A stretch of DNA of 35,127 bases from an uncultured Clostridia bacterium (lineage in GTDB: Bacteria; Bacillota; Clostridia; Oscillospirales; Acutalibacteraceae). The notes beneath the pieces are model-generated. The model did no database searches. It was not told the origin of the DNA and was given only the letters and a program-made list of their open reading frames with translations. The position numbers were made by a program, and so were the translations under genes. The stretch covers positions 1 through 35,127 of the forward strand of contig CAMFTS010000003.1 of assembly GCA_945988915.1 (NCBI GenBank), given 5' to 3'. Below are positions 24,118 through 31,896 of this stretch, piece by piece. How positions within the stretch are numbered: the first letter of the stretch is position 1; every line of letters begins with the position of its first letter.

Positions 24118-25575
24118 TTGAAAACCAACGCTACGAAGAATTATATATACAATACATTGTATAAAGTGCTGACAATGTTAACTCCGCTTATAACTGCACC
24201 TTTTTTGGCAAGAGTTATAGGAAAGGATAATGTTGGTATATATTCATTTACCTTTTCCATTGCTTACAACTTTTCATTAGTTGCAAAGCTTGGACTCATA
24301 AATTACGGCAGTCGGGCAATTGCAAAAGTGCGTGATGATAAAATCAAGCGCTCGGAAACATTTTCACAGATTTTCTATCTTCAAATTGTTACAACTGTAA
24401 TTGCAACATTAGCTTATTACATTTTTGTTCTTTCCTTTGCAAAGGAATATAAAACTATTCTCCTTATCAACGGTATATATGTTTTCAGTATTTCATTTGA
24501 TATTGACTGGCTGTTTTACGGACTCGAAGACTTTAAAACCGTTTCTTTAAGAAATACATTTGTAAAATTAGTAACGGTTGTTTCTATTCTTGCTTTCGTA
24601 AGAAAAGAAAACGGATTAATGACTTATGTTATCATTATGATTTTAAGTGATATTCTCCGATTTGCTTCAATGTGGCTTAAGTTCGGTAAATCTACTTATC
24701 TTTCAAAAGCATCGGCAAAAGCGGTGTTTTCTCACTTTAAACCAACTTTAGTGCTGTTTATTCCTGTTATTGCGACAAGTATTTATCGTTCTATGGATAA
24801 AATTATGCTTGGTGCTCTGTCTGATATGGGAGAGACGGGATTATATGAATATTCAGAAAAAATAGTATATATGCTGCTTGGCTTTGTCACATCGCTTGAA
24901 GTGGTAATGATGCCCCGCATTTCAAATATGCTGGAAAAAGGCGAGAAGGACTCTGCATTTAAGAGTATTCAGCAGTCAATGACCTTTGTTGTTGCATTGA
25001 CTTGTGCAATGGCTTTCGGCATTTCCGGCATTACAAACAGATTTATTCCTTTGTTTTACGGAGAAGAATTCGACGGTTGCAGGGCTTTGCTGCCGCCGCT
25101 TGCCATAACTCTTATATTTATCGGTTGGGCTAATGTTATTCGTACACAATATATTATGCCCAAAGGTAAGGATAAAATTTATGTTATTTCGACAGTTATC
25201 GGTGCAGTTGTAAACTTAATTGCAAACTTTATATTTATACCGATGTTTAACGCAATGGGCGCGGTAATCGGAACAATAGCAGCTGAGCTCAGCGTTGCAA
25301 TTTATTTGACAGTTATCGTTTCAAAAAAACTTCCGATTCGCTCTTATTTGAAAAACACATTTGCATTCCCGATTATCGGTGTGCTGATGTGGTTCAGCGT
25401 TGACCAAATCGGCAAACATATTGATAATATTTATATATCGTTATTTGTGCAAATCGTCTTCGGCGGAGTATTCTTTATTGCATTATCAATGCTGTTTATT
25501 TACTTTAGTCAACCTGAACTGTTTGATGCGTTTAAGAAGACGGTTACAAAGATTATTAGGAGGATATCAAAATGA
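24118..25575 (+). CDS. wzx: Wzx-like repeat-unit flippase (MATE/MOP superfamily)
   Basis: A 485-residue membrane protein with about twelve to fourteen helices, typical of Wzx/RfbX flippases that move undecaprenyl-diphosphate-linked oligosaccharides across the membrane. It opens with NYIYNTLYKVLTMLTPLITAPFLARVIG, a highly recognisable family start, followed by GIYSFTFSIAYNF and GLINYGSRAIAK. The TTG at 24118 is preferred because GGGGAG lies eight bases upstream; an in-frame ATG at 24073 has no good ribosome-binding site. The 3' end overlaps the next gene by 4 bases. Together with the Wzy-like gene it defines a Wzx/Wzy-dependent pathway. Confidence 0.92.
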   Translation: MKTNATKNYIYNTLYKVLTMLTPLITAPFLARVIGKDNVGIYSFTFSIAYNFSLVAKLGLINYGSRAIAKVRDDKIKRSETFSQIFYLQIVTTVIATLAYYIFVLSFAKEYKTILLINGIYVFSISFDIDWLFYGLEDFKTVSLRNTFVKLVTVVSILAFVRKENGLMTYVIIMILSDILRFASMWLKFGKSTYLSKASAKAVFSHFKPTLVLFIPVIATSIYRSMDKIMLGALSDMGETGLYEYSEKIVYMLLGFVTSLEVVMMPRISNMLEKGEKDSAFKSIQQSMTFVVALTCAMAFGISGITNRFIPLFYGEEFDGCRALLPPLAITLIFIGWANVIRTQYIMPKGKDKIYVISTVIGAVVNLIANFIFIPMFNAMGAVIGTIAAELSVAIYLTVIVSKKLPIRSYLKNTFAFPIIGVLMWFSVDQIGKHIDNIYISLFVQIVFGGVFFIALSMLFIYFSQPELFDAFKKTVTKIIRRISK

Positions 25576-26756
25576 ATCATATAGTTCTTGTATCAAAAGA
25601 TGCGATGCTACCTGATTATTTACCGCAATACGGTAACAAATATTGGGAAACTCCGAATATTGATGATCTGGCAGAAAAAGGAACGGTGTTTAATCAGCAC
25701 TATACAGCAGCGCCGTCAACGGCTATGGCATTTACAAGTATGTTTACCGGTCTTTTTCCGTATCAGCTTGACAGAAAAGATTATACGGAAGTTGAGGAAT
25801 ACAACCAAGGTACAACACTTTTTGATGAAATGTATGAGCGTGGATATGAATGTCATCTTTTATGGAGCTCAAATTATATAAAAATGGCGGACCGTTTTTC
25901 AAAGTGCTACGGAAAGCATACCATTCGCCACGAAGATATGAAATTCAATCAGTCGGTTGGCGTTCATATGCCGAGAGATGAGCAGAGAAATAACTTAGTA
26001 CCTGATGACGAAAAGTCGAAAGAGGTAATGGAATATTTAGTCAGCGTTTTAGATTCTATTGATACGAGTCATCCGATATTCCTTTGGGTACATTTACCGC
26101 ATGTATTATTGGGCAGATGCGGATACGGTCAGGATATAGACCTCTTTGACGAATTTATTGGTGAAATAAGAAAGCGCTTTGGTGATGAAGGCATATATAT
26201 TACCGCCGACCACGGCAATATGAACGGTTATAAAGGAAAAACAACATATGGCTTTGATGTTAATCAGCCGGCAATAAAAATTCCGCTTATTGCTCCTCGT
26301 CTGGAAGGAAAGGAAAGCATTGATTTCCCAACAAGTAATGCTCAGTTAATGGATATTATTTTAAATAACAGGGTTGAAAAACAGGAGTTTATTATAAGCG
26401 ATACTCAATACTACGCACAGCCATACAGAAAAATAGCAATTATAAGAGGAAAATACAAGTATATATATAATAAATTTGAGAAAAACGAAGAGCTGTATGA
26501 TTTGGATTTTGACCCGAATGAGAATATCAACCTGTTAGATAAATTGCTCTACGACACAGACAGAAACCGTTATGTCAACGTTTCACAAGTCATCTTTTAT
26601 CCGTGGATGGACGAAGCTATGGAAAATTATCAGCATATAAAAGAATTCTTTGATTCAATTTGGAAAACTGCCGATAAAGCTACTGAAACAAAGAATTATA
26701 TCATAAGAAAGTTGAAAAATTTTAAGGCTTTGATAAAAAGAAATCTTGGAATATAA
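25572..26756 (+). CDS. Alkaline-phosphatase-superfamily enzyme, candidate phosphonotransferase
   Basis: A 394-residue protein of the sulfatase/alkaline phosphatase superfamily with no signal peptide or membrane helix, so probably cytoplasmic. Metal-ligand candidates are Asp10 (VSKDAML) and Asp213-His214 (TADHGNMNG). The nucleophile region reads AAPSTAMAFTSMFTG: Thr50 falls at the position of the formylglycine Cys of true sulfatases, nine residues before the conserved TG. It is therefore unlikely to be a sulfatase and more like the Thr-nucleophile phosphotransferases and phosphodiesterases. The ELYDLDFDPNENINL motif near residue 310 is a common C-terminal sulfatase-fold signature. The gene overlaps the flippase and sits 12 bases before the PEP mutase fusion, so a role in transferring or trimming the phosphonate group is an attractive inference. 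Confidence 0.8.
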   Translation: MNHIVLVSKDAMLPDYLPQYGNKYWETPNIDDLAEKGTVFNQHYTAAPSTAMAFTSMFTGLFPYQLDRKDYTEVEEYNQGTTLFDEMYERGYECHLLWSSNYIKMADRFSKCYGKHTIRHEDMKFNQSVGVHMPRDEQRNNLVPDDEKSKEVMEYLVSVLDSIDTSHPIFLWVHLPHVLLGRCGYGQDIDLFDEFIGEIRKRFGDEGIYITADHGNMNGYKGKTTYGFDVNQPAIKIPLIAPRLEGKESIDFPTSNAQLMDIILNNRVEKQEFIISDTQYYAQPYRKIAIIRGKYKYIYNKFEKNEELYDLDFDPNENINLLDKLLYDTDRNRYVNVSQVIFYPWMDEAMENYQHIKEFFDSIWKTADKATETKNYIIRKLKNFKALIKRNLGI

Positions 26757-26768
26757 AAGGAGTAAATA

Positions 26769-28778
26769 ATGAAGGTTTTAATATTGAACTCAGGTGTTGG
26801 AAGCCGTATGGGCGTGCTCACGAGTGAACATCCAAAATGTATGACGGAGATTTCTTCAAGAGAAACTATTCTTTCGCGTCAGTTAAAACAAATTGCAGAT
26901 GCAGGAATAAAAGAAGTAGTAATGACAACCGGCAAGTTCGATTCGGTACTTGTAAATTATTGCGAAAGCCTTGACCTGCCTATACATTTTACATTTGTAA
27001 AAAATCCGATTTATAAAGATACAAACTATATTTATTCAATTTACTGTGCAAGAGAATATCTGGATGATGATGATATTATTATGATGCATGGTGACCTGGT
27101 GTTTGAAAATGCTGTATTTGACAAGGTTGTTAATTCAAAAGAGTCTTGTATGACGGTATCATCTACAATTCCGCTTCCCGAAAAAGATTTCAAAGCCGTT
27201 GTTAAGGACGGGAAAGTTCAAAAGGTTGGTGTCGAATTTTTTAATGACGCCATGGAAGCTCAGGCTTTATATCATTTATATAAGGACGATTGGAAAAAGT
27301 GGTTAGATAAAATTGTTGAATTCTGTGAAGCGGATAATACCGGTGTATATGCAGAAAATGCATTGAATGAGCTTAACGGCAGTGCTGATATATCTGCACT
27401 TGATGTTGAAAACCTTCTTTGTGCAGAAATTGATAATCCGGAAGATTTAGCAATTGTTTCTTCAAAGTTGAGCGAGATTGAAGCCCGTACAGTTTATATG
27501 TGTTTCTCAACAGATATGATACACAGCGGTCATATTGCTATTATTCGTAAGGCAGAAAAACTCGGAAAATTGATTATCGGTGTTCTGTCAGATGAAGCTG
27601 TTGTGTCTTATAAAAGATTTCCGTTGCTGCCGTTTGAAGAAAGAAAGACAATGTTTGAAAACATAGCCGGAGTTTATAAGGTAGTTGAACAGAAAACCTT
27701 AAGCTATAAGGAGAATATCGAAAAATATAAGCCTACATATGTTGTTCACGGTGATGATTGGGTAAGCGGATTTCAAAAGCCAATCAGAGATGAAGTATGT
27801 GATATACTTGCAACATATGGCGGAGAACTTGTTGAATATCCGTATTCAAGAGATGATAAATATAATGAGCTTGAGAAAAGGGCAAGAGCAGAGCTTTCAA
27901 CTCCTGACATTCGCCGTGCAAGACTGAAAAAAGCATTGGCAATGAAGGGCCTTGTTTCTGCAATGGAGGCTCACAGCGGATTGACAGGTTTGATAGTTGA
28001 AAATACTGTTGTTGAAGAACACGGCGGAGCTCGTCAGTTCGACGCAATGTGGGTTTCATCTCTTTGTGATTCAACAGCAAAGGGTAAGCCCGATATAGAA
28101 TTAGTTGATATGACTTCACGCTTCAGAACTATTGATGATATTTGCGAAGTTACGACAAAGCCAATTATTTTTGACGGCGATACCGGCGGATTAACAGAGC
28201 ATTTCGTTTACACGGTAAGAAGCCTGGAGCGTATGGGCGTTTCAATGATAATTATTGAAGATAAAACAGGCTTAAAGAAAAACAGCTTGTTCGGCAATGA
28301 AGTTGTTCAGACACAAGACAGCATTGAACATTTCAGCGAAAAAATCCGTGCCGGTAAAATGGCACAGAGAACAAAGGACTTTATGATTTGTGCAAGAATC
28401 GAGAGCTTGATTCTTGAGCAGGGTATGGATGATGCACTTGAACGCGCATTTGCTTTTACCGAGGCCGGCGCTGATGCAATTATGATTCACAGCCGTAAAA
28501 AAGACCCAAGTGAAATATTTGAATTTGTTGAAAAGTATCGCGAGAAGAATCAAACAACTCCGATTGTTGTTGTTCCGACCTCTTTCAATACCGTCACTGA
28601 AGAAGAGTTCAAAGCTCGCGGAGTAAATATTGTAATTTATGCAAATCAATTAACAAGGACAGGATTCCCTGCAATGCAGAACGCTGCCAAAACAATTCTT
28701 GCAAACCACAGAGCGAAAGAGTGCGACGATATGTGTATGCCGTTTAAGGATATCATTCGTCTTATTCCGGAGGAGTAA
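26769..28778 (+). CDS. aepX: Three-domain fusion: nucleotidyltransferase + HxGH cytidylyltransferase + PEP mutase
   Basis: A 669-residue fusion. Residues 1-235 resemble a GT-A-fold NTP transferase (LNSGVGSRMG, then HPKCMTEI and MHGDLVFEN), as in LicC or PntC. Residues about 240-370 are a cytidylyltransferase domain with HSGH at 252-255, SDEAVVSYKR, PFEERKTMF, and an ISTT-like LSTPDIR segment at its end. Residues about 385-660 are phosphoenolpyruvate mutase: DGDTGG at 469-474 and the diagnostic EDKxxxxxNS at 497-506. PEP mutase rearranges PEP to phosphonopyruvate and commits carbon to the C-P bond. Fom1 of fosfomycin synthesis is a known cytidylyltransferase-PEP mutase fusion that makes CMP-2-hydroxyethylphosphonate, so domains 2-3 fit that role. 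The extra N-terminal nucleotidyltransferase is unexplained. Confidence 0.93.
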   Translation: MKVLILNSGVGSRMGVLTSEHPKCMTEISSRETILSRQLKQIADAGIKEVVMTTGKFDSVLVNYCESLDLPIHFTFVKNPIYKDTNYIYSIYCAREYLDDDDIIMMHGDLVFENAVFDKVVNSKESCMTVSSTIPLPEKDFKAVVKDGKVQKVGVEFFNDAMEAQALYHLYKDDWKKWLDKIVEFCEADNTGVYAENALNELNGSADISALDVENLLCAEIDNPEDLAIVSSKLSEIEARTVYMCFSTDMIHSGHIAIIRKAEKLGKLIIGVLSDEAVVSYKRFPLLPFEERKTMFENIAGVYKVVEQKTLSYKENIEKYKPTYVVHGDDWVSGFQKPIRDEVCDILATYGGELVEYPYSRDDKYNELEKRARAELSTPDIRRARLKKALAMKGLVSAMEAHSGLTGLIVENTVVEEHGGARQFDAMWVSSLCDSTAKGKPDIELVDMTSRFRTIDDICEVTTKPIIFDGDTGGLTEHFVYTVRSLERMGVSMIIIEDKTGLKKNSLFGNEVVQTQDSIEHFSEKIRAGKMAQRTKDFMICARIESLILEQGMDDALERAFAFTEAGADAIMIHSRKKDPSEIFEFVEKYREKNQTTPIVVVPTSFNTVTEEEFKARGVNIVIYANQLTRTGFPAMQNAAKTILANHRAKECDDMCMPFKDIIRLIPEE

Positions 28779-28782
28779 GAAA

Positions 28783-29850
28783 ATGAGCCAAAAGATAATA
28801 TACGGTGCAGATGATTTAGCTCAAATTGTGAGTCGGTTTAATAAACCGTTGCTTGTGCATGAGGATTTTTATAATAGCTTTTCTATAAAAAATATTCTCG
28901 ATGCCGTACCACATTCGGATTTCACTCAGTTTTCTTCAAATCCCTTGTATGAAGATGTGTGCAAAGGCGTAGATTTGTTTAAAAATGAAAACTGCGACGC
29001 TATAATTGTTGTCGGCGGCGGCAGTGCCATAGATGTTGCAAAATGCATAAAACTTTTCTGTAAGATGAATCCGAATATAAATTATTTGGAACAGGAAAAG
29101 AAAGATACAGGTATTGAGCTTATAGCAATTCCGACAACTGCAGGTACAGGCAGCGAGTCAACTAAGCACGCGGTTATATATTATGAAGGTAACAAACAAT
29201 CAATTTCCCATGACAGCATTGTACCGAATTGTGCAATACTTATTCCGGAATTGCTTGAAGGATTGCCTGTTTATCAGAAGAAGTGCACTATGTTAGATGC
29301 ACTTTGCCAAGCTGTTGAATCTTGGTGGTCTGTCAATTCAACTGACGAAAGCAAAGAATTTTCAAAGCGCGCAATTCAACTGATTCGTGAGAATTGGGAG
29401 GATTACATTATTAATAATTCAAAAAAGGCGGCAGAAGGCATACTTAAAGCGGCAAACTTTGCCGGTCAGGCAATAAATATTACGGCAACGACTGCTGCCC
29501 ATGCCATGAGTTATAAAATTACATCAATGTATAACTTCCCGCACGGTCATGCTGTGGCTGTTTGCCTGTCAAAGGTGTGGGAATATATGTTATCGCATTT
29601 TGACGGTTGCACAGACGCTCGCGGTGTTGAATACCTGAAGCAGACTATGAATGAAATCGAAGAATATATCAGCTTAAAGGAATTTAACGCTTTGCTTGAA
29701 AAGATGCAAATGAATTATCCGAAATCAGCTCATAAAGCTAACGACTCGGAAATATTAGCTGCATCGGTTAATCCGGTAAGACTTAAGAATAATCCGGTTT
29801 ATTTAAGTACTGAGGTCTTAAAGGAAATGTACGGAGGAATTATACAATGA
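28783..29850 (+). CDS. Fe-containing alcohol dehydrogenase, probable phosphonoacetaldehyde reductase
   Basis: A 355-residue group III (iron-dependent) alcohol dehydrogenase. The start ATG at 28783 follows GGAGGAGTAAGAA; an upstream in-frame ATG at 28699 lies inside the previous gene. The NAD(P)-binding GGGSAIDVAK and PTTAGTGSEST motifs are present. Metal ligands are likely from the DALCQAVESWWS and FPHGHAVAVCL segments. In phosphonate pathways, enzymes of this family (PhpC, FomC) reduce phosphonoacetaldehyde to 2-hydroxyethylphosphonate. The placement between PEP mutase and phosphonopyruvate decarboxylase makes that assignment strong. No aminotransferase for the alternative 2-aminoethylphosphonate route is seen. 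Its stop overlaps the decarboxylase start as ATGA. Confidence 0.9.
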   Translation: MSQKIIYGADDLAQIVSRFNKPLLVHEDFYNSFSIKNILDAVPHSDFTQFSSNPLYEDVCKGVDLFKNENCDAIIVVGGGSAIDVAKCIKLFCKMNPNINYLEQEKKDTGIELIAIPTTAGTGSESTKHAVIYYEGNKQSISHDSIVPNCAILIPELLEGLPVYQKKCTMLDALCQAVESWWSVNSTDESKEFSKRAIQLIRENWEDYIINNSKKAAEGILKAANFAGQAINITATTAAHAMSYKITSMYNFPHGHAVAVCLSKVWEYMLSHFDGCTDARGVEYLKQTMNEIEEYISLKEFNALLEKMQMNYPKSAHKANDSEILAASVNPVRLKNNPVYLSTEVLKEMYGGIIQ

Positions 29851-30968
29851 AAGTTGAAAAATTAGTGGAAATAATTGGTTCCGATTTCTATACGGGAGTG
29901 CCGGATTCACAGCTTAAAGCTCTTTGTAACTATTTAATGAATACTTACGGTATTGACCAAAAGCATCATATTATTGCGGCGAATGAAGGTAACTGTACCG
30001 CATTGGCGGCAGGCTATCATCTGGCAACAGGTAAAGTACCGGTTGTTTATATGCAAAACAGCGGCGAAGGCAATATTATAAATCCGGTTGCTTCTTTATT
30101 GAATGACAAGGTTTATGCTATTCCGGTTATTTTTATTGTCGGCTGGAGAGGAGAACCCGGAATTCACGATGAGCCTCAGCATATTTATCAGGGCGAGGTT
30201 ACAGTAAAGCTGTTGGAAGATATGGGTATAAAAGCATTTGTTATCGGCAAAGATACAACTGATGATGAAGTCGAAAAGGTTATGGAAGAGTATAAGGCAA
30301 TATTAGCAGAGGGTAAAGATGTTGCTTTTGTAATCCGTAAGGGTGCTCTTTCATATGACGAAAGCGTAAAATATGAGAACAGCAATTCAATGATTCGTGA
30401 AGAGATTATTCAGCATATTGTTAAGGCGTCAGATAATGACCCGATAATTTCAACAACGGGTAAGGCAAGCAGAGAATTATTTGAAACAAGAGTTGCAAAC
30501 GGTCAAAGTCATAAATATGACTTCTTAACGGTCGGTTCAATGGGACACAGTTCATCAATTGCGCTCGGTGTTGCAATTAATAAGCCGAACAGTCGTGTAT
30601 GGTGTGTTGACGGTGACGGTGCTGTTCTTATGCATATGGGCTCAATGGCAGTTTTAGGAGCAAATGCACCTAAAAATATGATTCATATAATTATCAATAA
30701 CGGTGCGCATGAAACAGTCGGCGGAATGCCTACCGTTGCAAGCAATATTGATTTGGTTGCAATCGCAAAGGCTTGCGGATATCCCAATGCTGTAAGTGTT
30801 GATACATTTGAAGCACTTGATGAAGAATTAGAAAAAGCAAAGGAAAGAAATGAATTAAGTTTAATCGAAGTTAAATGTTCAATCGGAGCAAGAGACGACT
30901 TAGGCAGACCTACAACAACGGCTCTTGAGAATAAAATCAACTTTATGAATTATCTTAAAGAATTATAA
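29847..30968 (+). CDS. aepY: Phosphonopyruvate decarboxylase (TPP-dependent)
   Basis: A 373-residue single-chain TPP decarboxylase that converts phosphonopyruvate to phosphonoacetaldehyde and CO2, pulling the unfavourable PEP mutase equilibrium forward. The N-terminal pyrimidine domain has FYTGVPDSQLK, the activating Glu in AANEGNCTALAAGYH, and QNSGEGNIINP. The C-terminal pyrophosphate domain has STTGKASRELFE, GSMGHSSSIALG and the Mg-TPP motif DGDGAVLMHMG...INN. These are characteristic of Ppd/AepY and distinguish it from acetolactate synthase, which is much longer. The gene overlaps the dehydrogenase by 4 bases. Confidence 0.95.
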   Translation: MKVEKLVEIIGSDFYTGVPDSQLKALCNYLMNTYGIDQKHHIIAANEGNCTALAAGYHLATGKVPVVYMQNSGEGNIINPVASLLNDKVYAIPVIFIVGWRGEPGIHDEPQHIYQGEVTVKLLEDMGIKAFVIGKDTTDDEVEKVMEEYKAILAEGKDVAFVIRKGALSYDESVKYENSNSMIREEIIQHIVKASDNDPIISTTGKASRELFETRVANGQSHKYDFLTVGSMGHSSSIALGVAINKPNSRVWCVDGDGAVLMHMGSMAVLGANAPKNMIHIIINNGAHETVGGMPTVASNIDLVAIAKACGYPNAVSVDTFEALDEELEKAKERNELSLIEVKCSIGARDDLGRPTTTALENKINFMNYLKEL

Positions 30969-30996
30969 TCGGTGAGAGTTACCGTATGAGCAGAGT

Positions 30997-31566
30997 ATGA
31001 GACAATTTTTTTATGTAGTTAAAAACTTTATAAAAATGCTGTATAATTGCAGACCAAATGTATCCTTTGGTTGGATGGTATTCTGTTTATCGACAGCGGT
31101 TGCGGTTTGGCTGTTTGCAAATTATATGAAAAAGAAGGATAAGCTGAAAGATGTTTCTTCTTTTGCGTTGGCAGGATTCATAGGTTATTCTGTTTGGATA
31201 TTTGTTTCTACTGTTCTCTCACGGGAGAGTGTGGAGTATTACAGATACAGCTTTATTCCGTTTTGGTCTTATAGAACTTTGTTCATAGGCGAGAAGAATT
31301 TGTTGCCTGAGATTTTGTCAAACATATTATTCTTCATTCCGTTTGGCTTTTTTGCTTTTGAATTAAAGAAAATACCGACAAAGCAAATAATACTTTTTGG
31401 ATTTTTATTTTCTTGCTTTATTGAACTTATGCAACTGATAACAAAAGTCGGAATGTTTGAGTTTGATGATATTTTCAATAATACGGCAGGAACAGTGTTA
31501 GGCGTGTTATGCGGTATGGTTTTAGATAAAATCAAAGATAATAAAAAAAGAGCTTACAATGCGTGA
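30997..31566 (+). CDS. VanZ-like membrane protein
   Basis: A 189-residue membrane protein of the VanZ-like family, with an N-terminal hydrophobic helix at about 26-42 and further helices near 55-72, 103-123, 128-147 and 160-177. Characteristic elements are YRYSFIPFWSY, the ILSNILFFIPFGFF segment, FLFSCFIELMQLI, and FEFDDIFNNTAGTVLG. The family's biochemical role is not settled; one member raises teicoplanin resistance, and others are scattered in surface-polysaccharide loci. It is the last gene of the operon, 28 bases after the decarboxylase. Its stop codon lies inside the terminator stem, so translation may influence folding of that hairpin. Confidence 0.88.
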   Translation: MRQFFYVVKNFIKMLYNCRPNVSFGWMVFCLSTAVAVWLFANYMKKKDKLKDVSSFALAGFIGYSVWIFVSTVLSRESVEYYRYSFIPFWSYRTLFIGEKNLLPEILSNILFFIPFGFFAFELKKIPTKQIILFGFLFSCFIELMQLITKVGMFEFDDIFNNTAGTVLGVLCGMVLDKIKDNKKRAYNA

Positions 31567-31595
31567 GTGTCCAGAGGACACTCACGCAGTTTTAT
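31561..31595 (+). terminator. Operon-end intrinsic terminator overlapping the VanZ-like stop
   Basis: A perfect 12-bp stem (GCGTGAGTGTCC at 31561-31572 with GGACACTCACGC at 31576-31587) closes on an AGA loop and is followed by AGTTTTATT. It includes the TGA of the VanZ-like gene and probably ends the polysaccharide operon transcript. Confidence 0.75.
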
Positions 31596-31761
31596 TCGCC
31601 TTTTGGCGAGTGATATTGCTTCGCAGTTATATAATGCTACGCATTGTGATATTGTCCTTCGGACAGTTTTATGCGAATAAAATAACACTGAAATCGAAGA
31701 TTTCAATATCACTATGCCGAAAAGTGCATAATATCACTCTTTCCGAAGGAAAGAATATCAC
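31596..31761. repeat. Array of mini-hairpins with inverted gtgatatt/aatatcac spacers
   Basis: Seven short stems lie in 166 bases: 31596-31609, 31617-31625, 31633-31645, 31653-31665, 31690-31704, 31713-31730 and 31738-31754. Most have 3-base loops. In the left half three loops are TTC or TAC, and GTGATATT occurs at 31610-31617 and 31646-31653. In the right half the clear loops are GAA, and the reverse complement AATATCAC occurs at 31705-31712, 31730-31737 and 31754-31761. The whole is a large imperfect inverted repeat that could fold as a branched cruciform. I see no ORF in it. It looks like a dispersed non-autonomous repeat element, sitting between two converging transcription units. The rest of the non-coding stretch up to 31896 holds a small CCAC/GTGG hairpin (31786-31799) and the terminator at 31815-31852. 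Confidence 0.75.
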
Positions 31762-31814
31762 TTGAAGTTAAAGGCGCACTTACTCACCACTTTTAGTGGC
31801 GGTGCAAAAAAGTA

Positions 31815-31852
31815 AGAGTTAATGTAGCTTTTTGCTACATTAACTCTTTTTT
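31815..31852. terminator. Strong bidirectional terminator
   Basis: AGAGTTAATGTAGC (31815-31828) pairs perfectly with GCTACATTAACTCT (31834-31847) around TTTTT and is followed by a T-run on the plus strand. On the minus strand the stem is followed by TACTTTTTT. It can terminate read-through from the operon and the converging minus-strand nucleotidyltransferase gene. Confidence 0.92.
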
Positions 31853-31896
31853 GTCCTTTAGAGTACGACTCAAAACAGTAAGCTCTTTTTTCGTGA

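Noticed and set aside
25572-26756. Arylsulfatase
   Set aside because: The fold matches, but the formylglycine-forming Cys/Ser position is Thr and the CxPxR signature is absent, so sulfatase activity is not supported.
26769-30968. Fosfomycin or other phosphonate antibiotic cluster
   Set aside because: The Fom1-like fusion, reductase and decarboxylase are shared early steps, but no radical SAM methylase (Fom3), epoxidase or self-resistance gene is present and the module is embedded in a polysaccharide operon.
31596-31761. CRISPR array, suggested by regularly spaced short repeats
   Set aside because: The repeats are only 8 bases, change orientation midway, and the intervening segments are self-complementary hairpins, not unique spacers. 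No cas genes are present.
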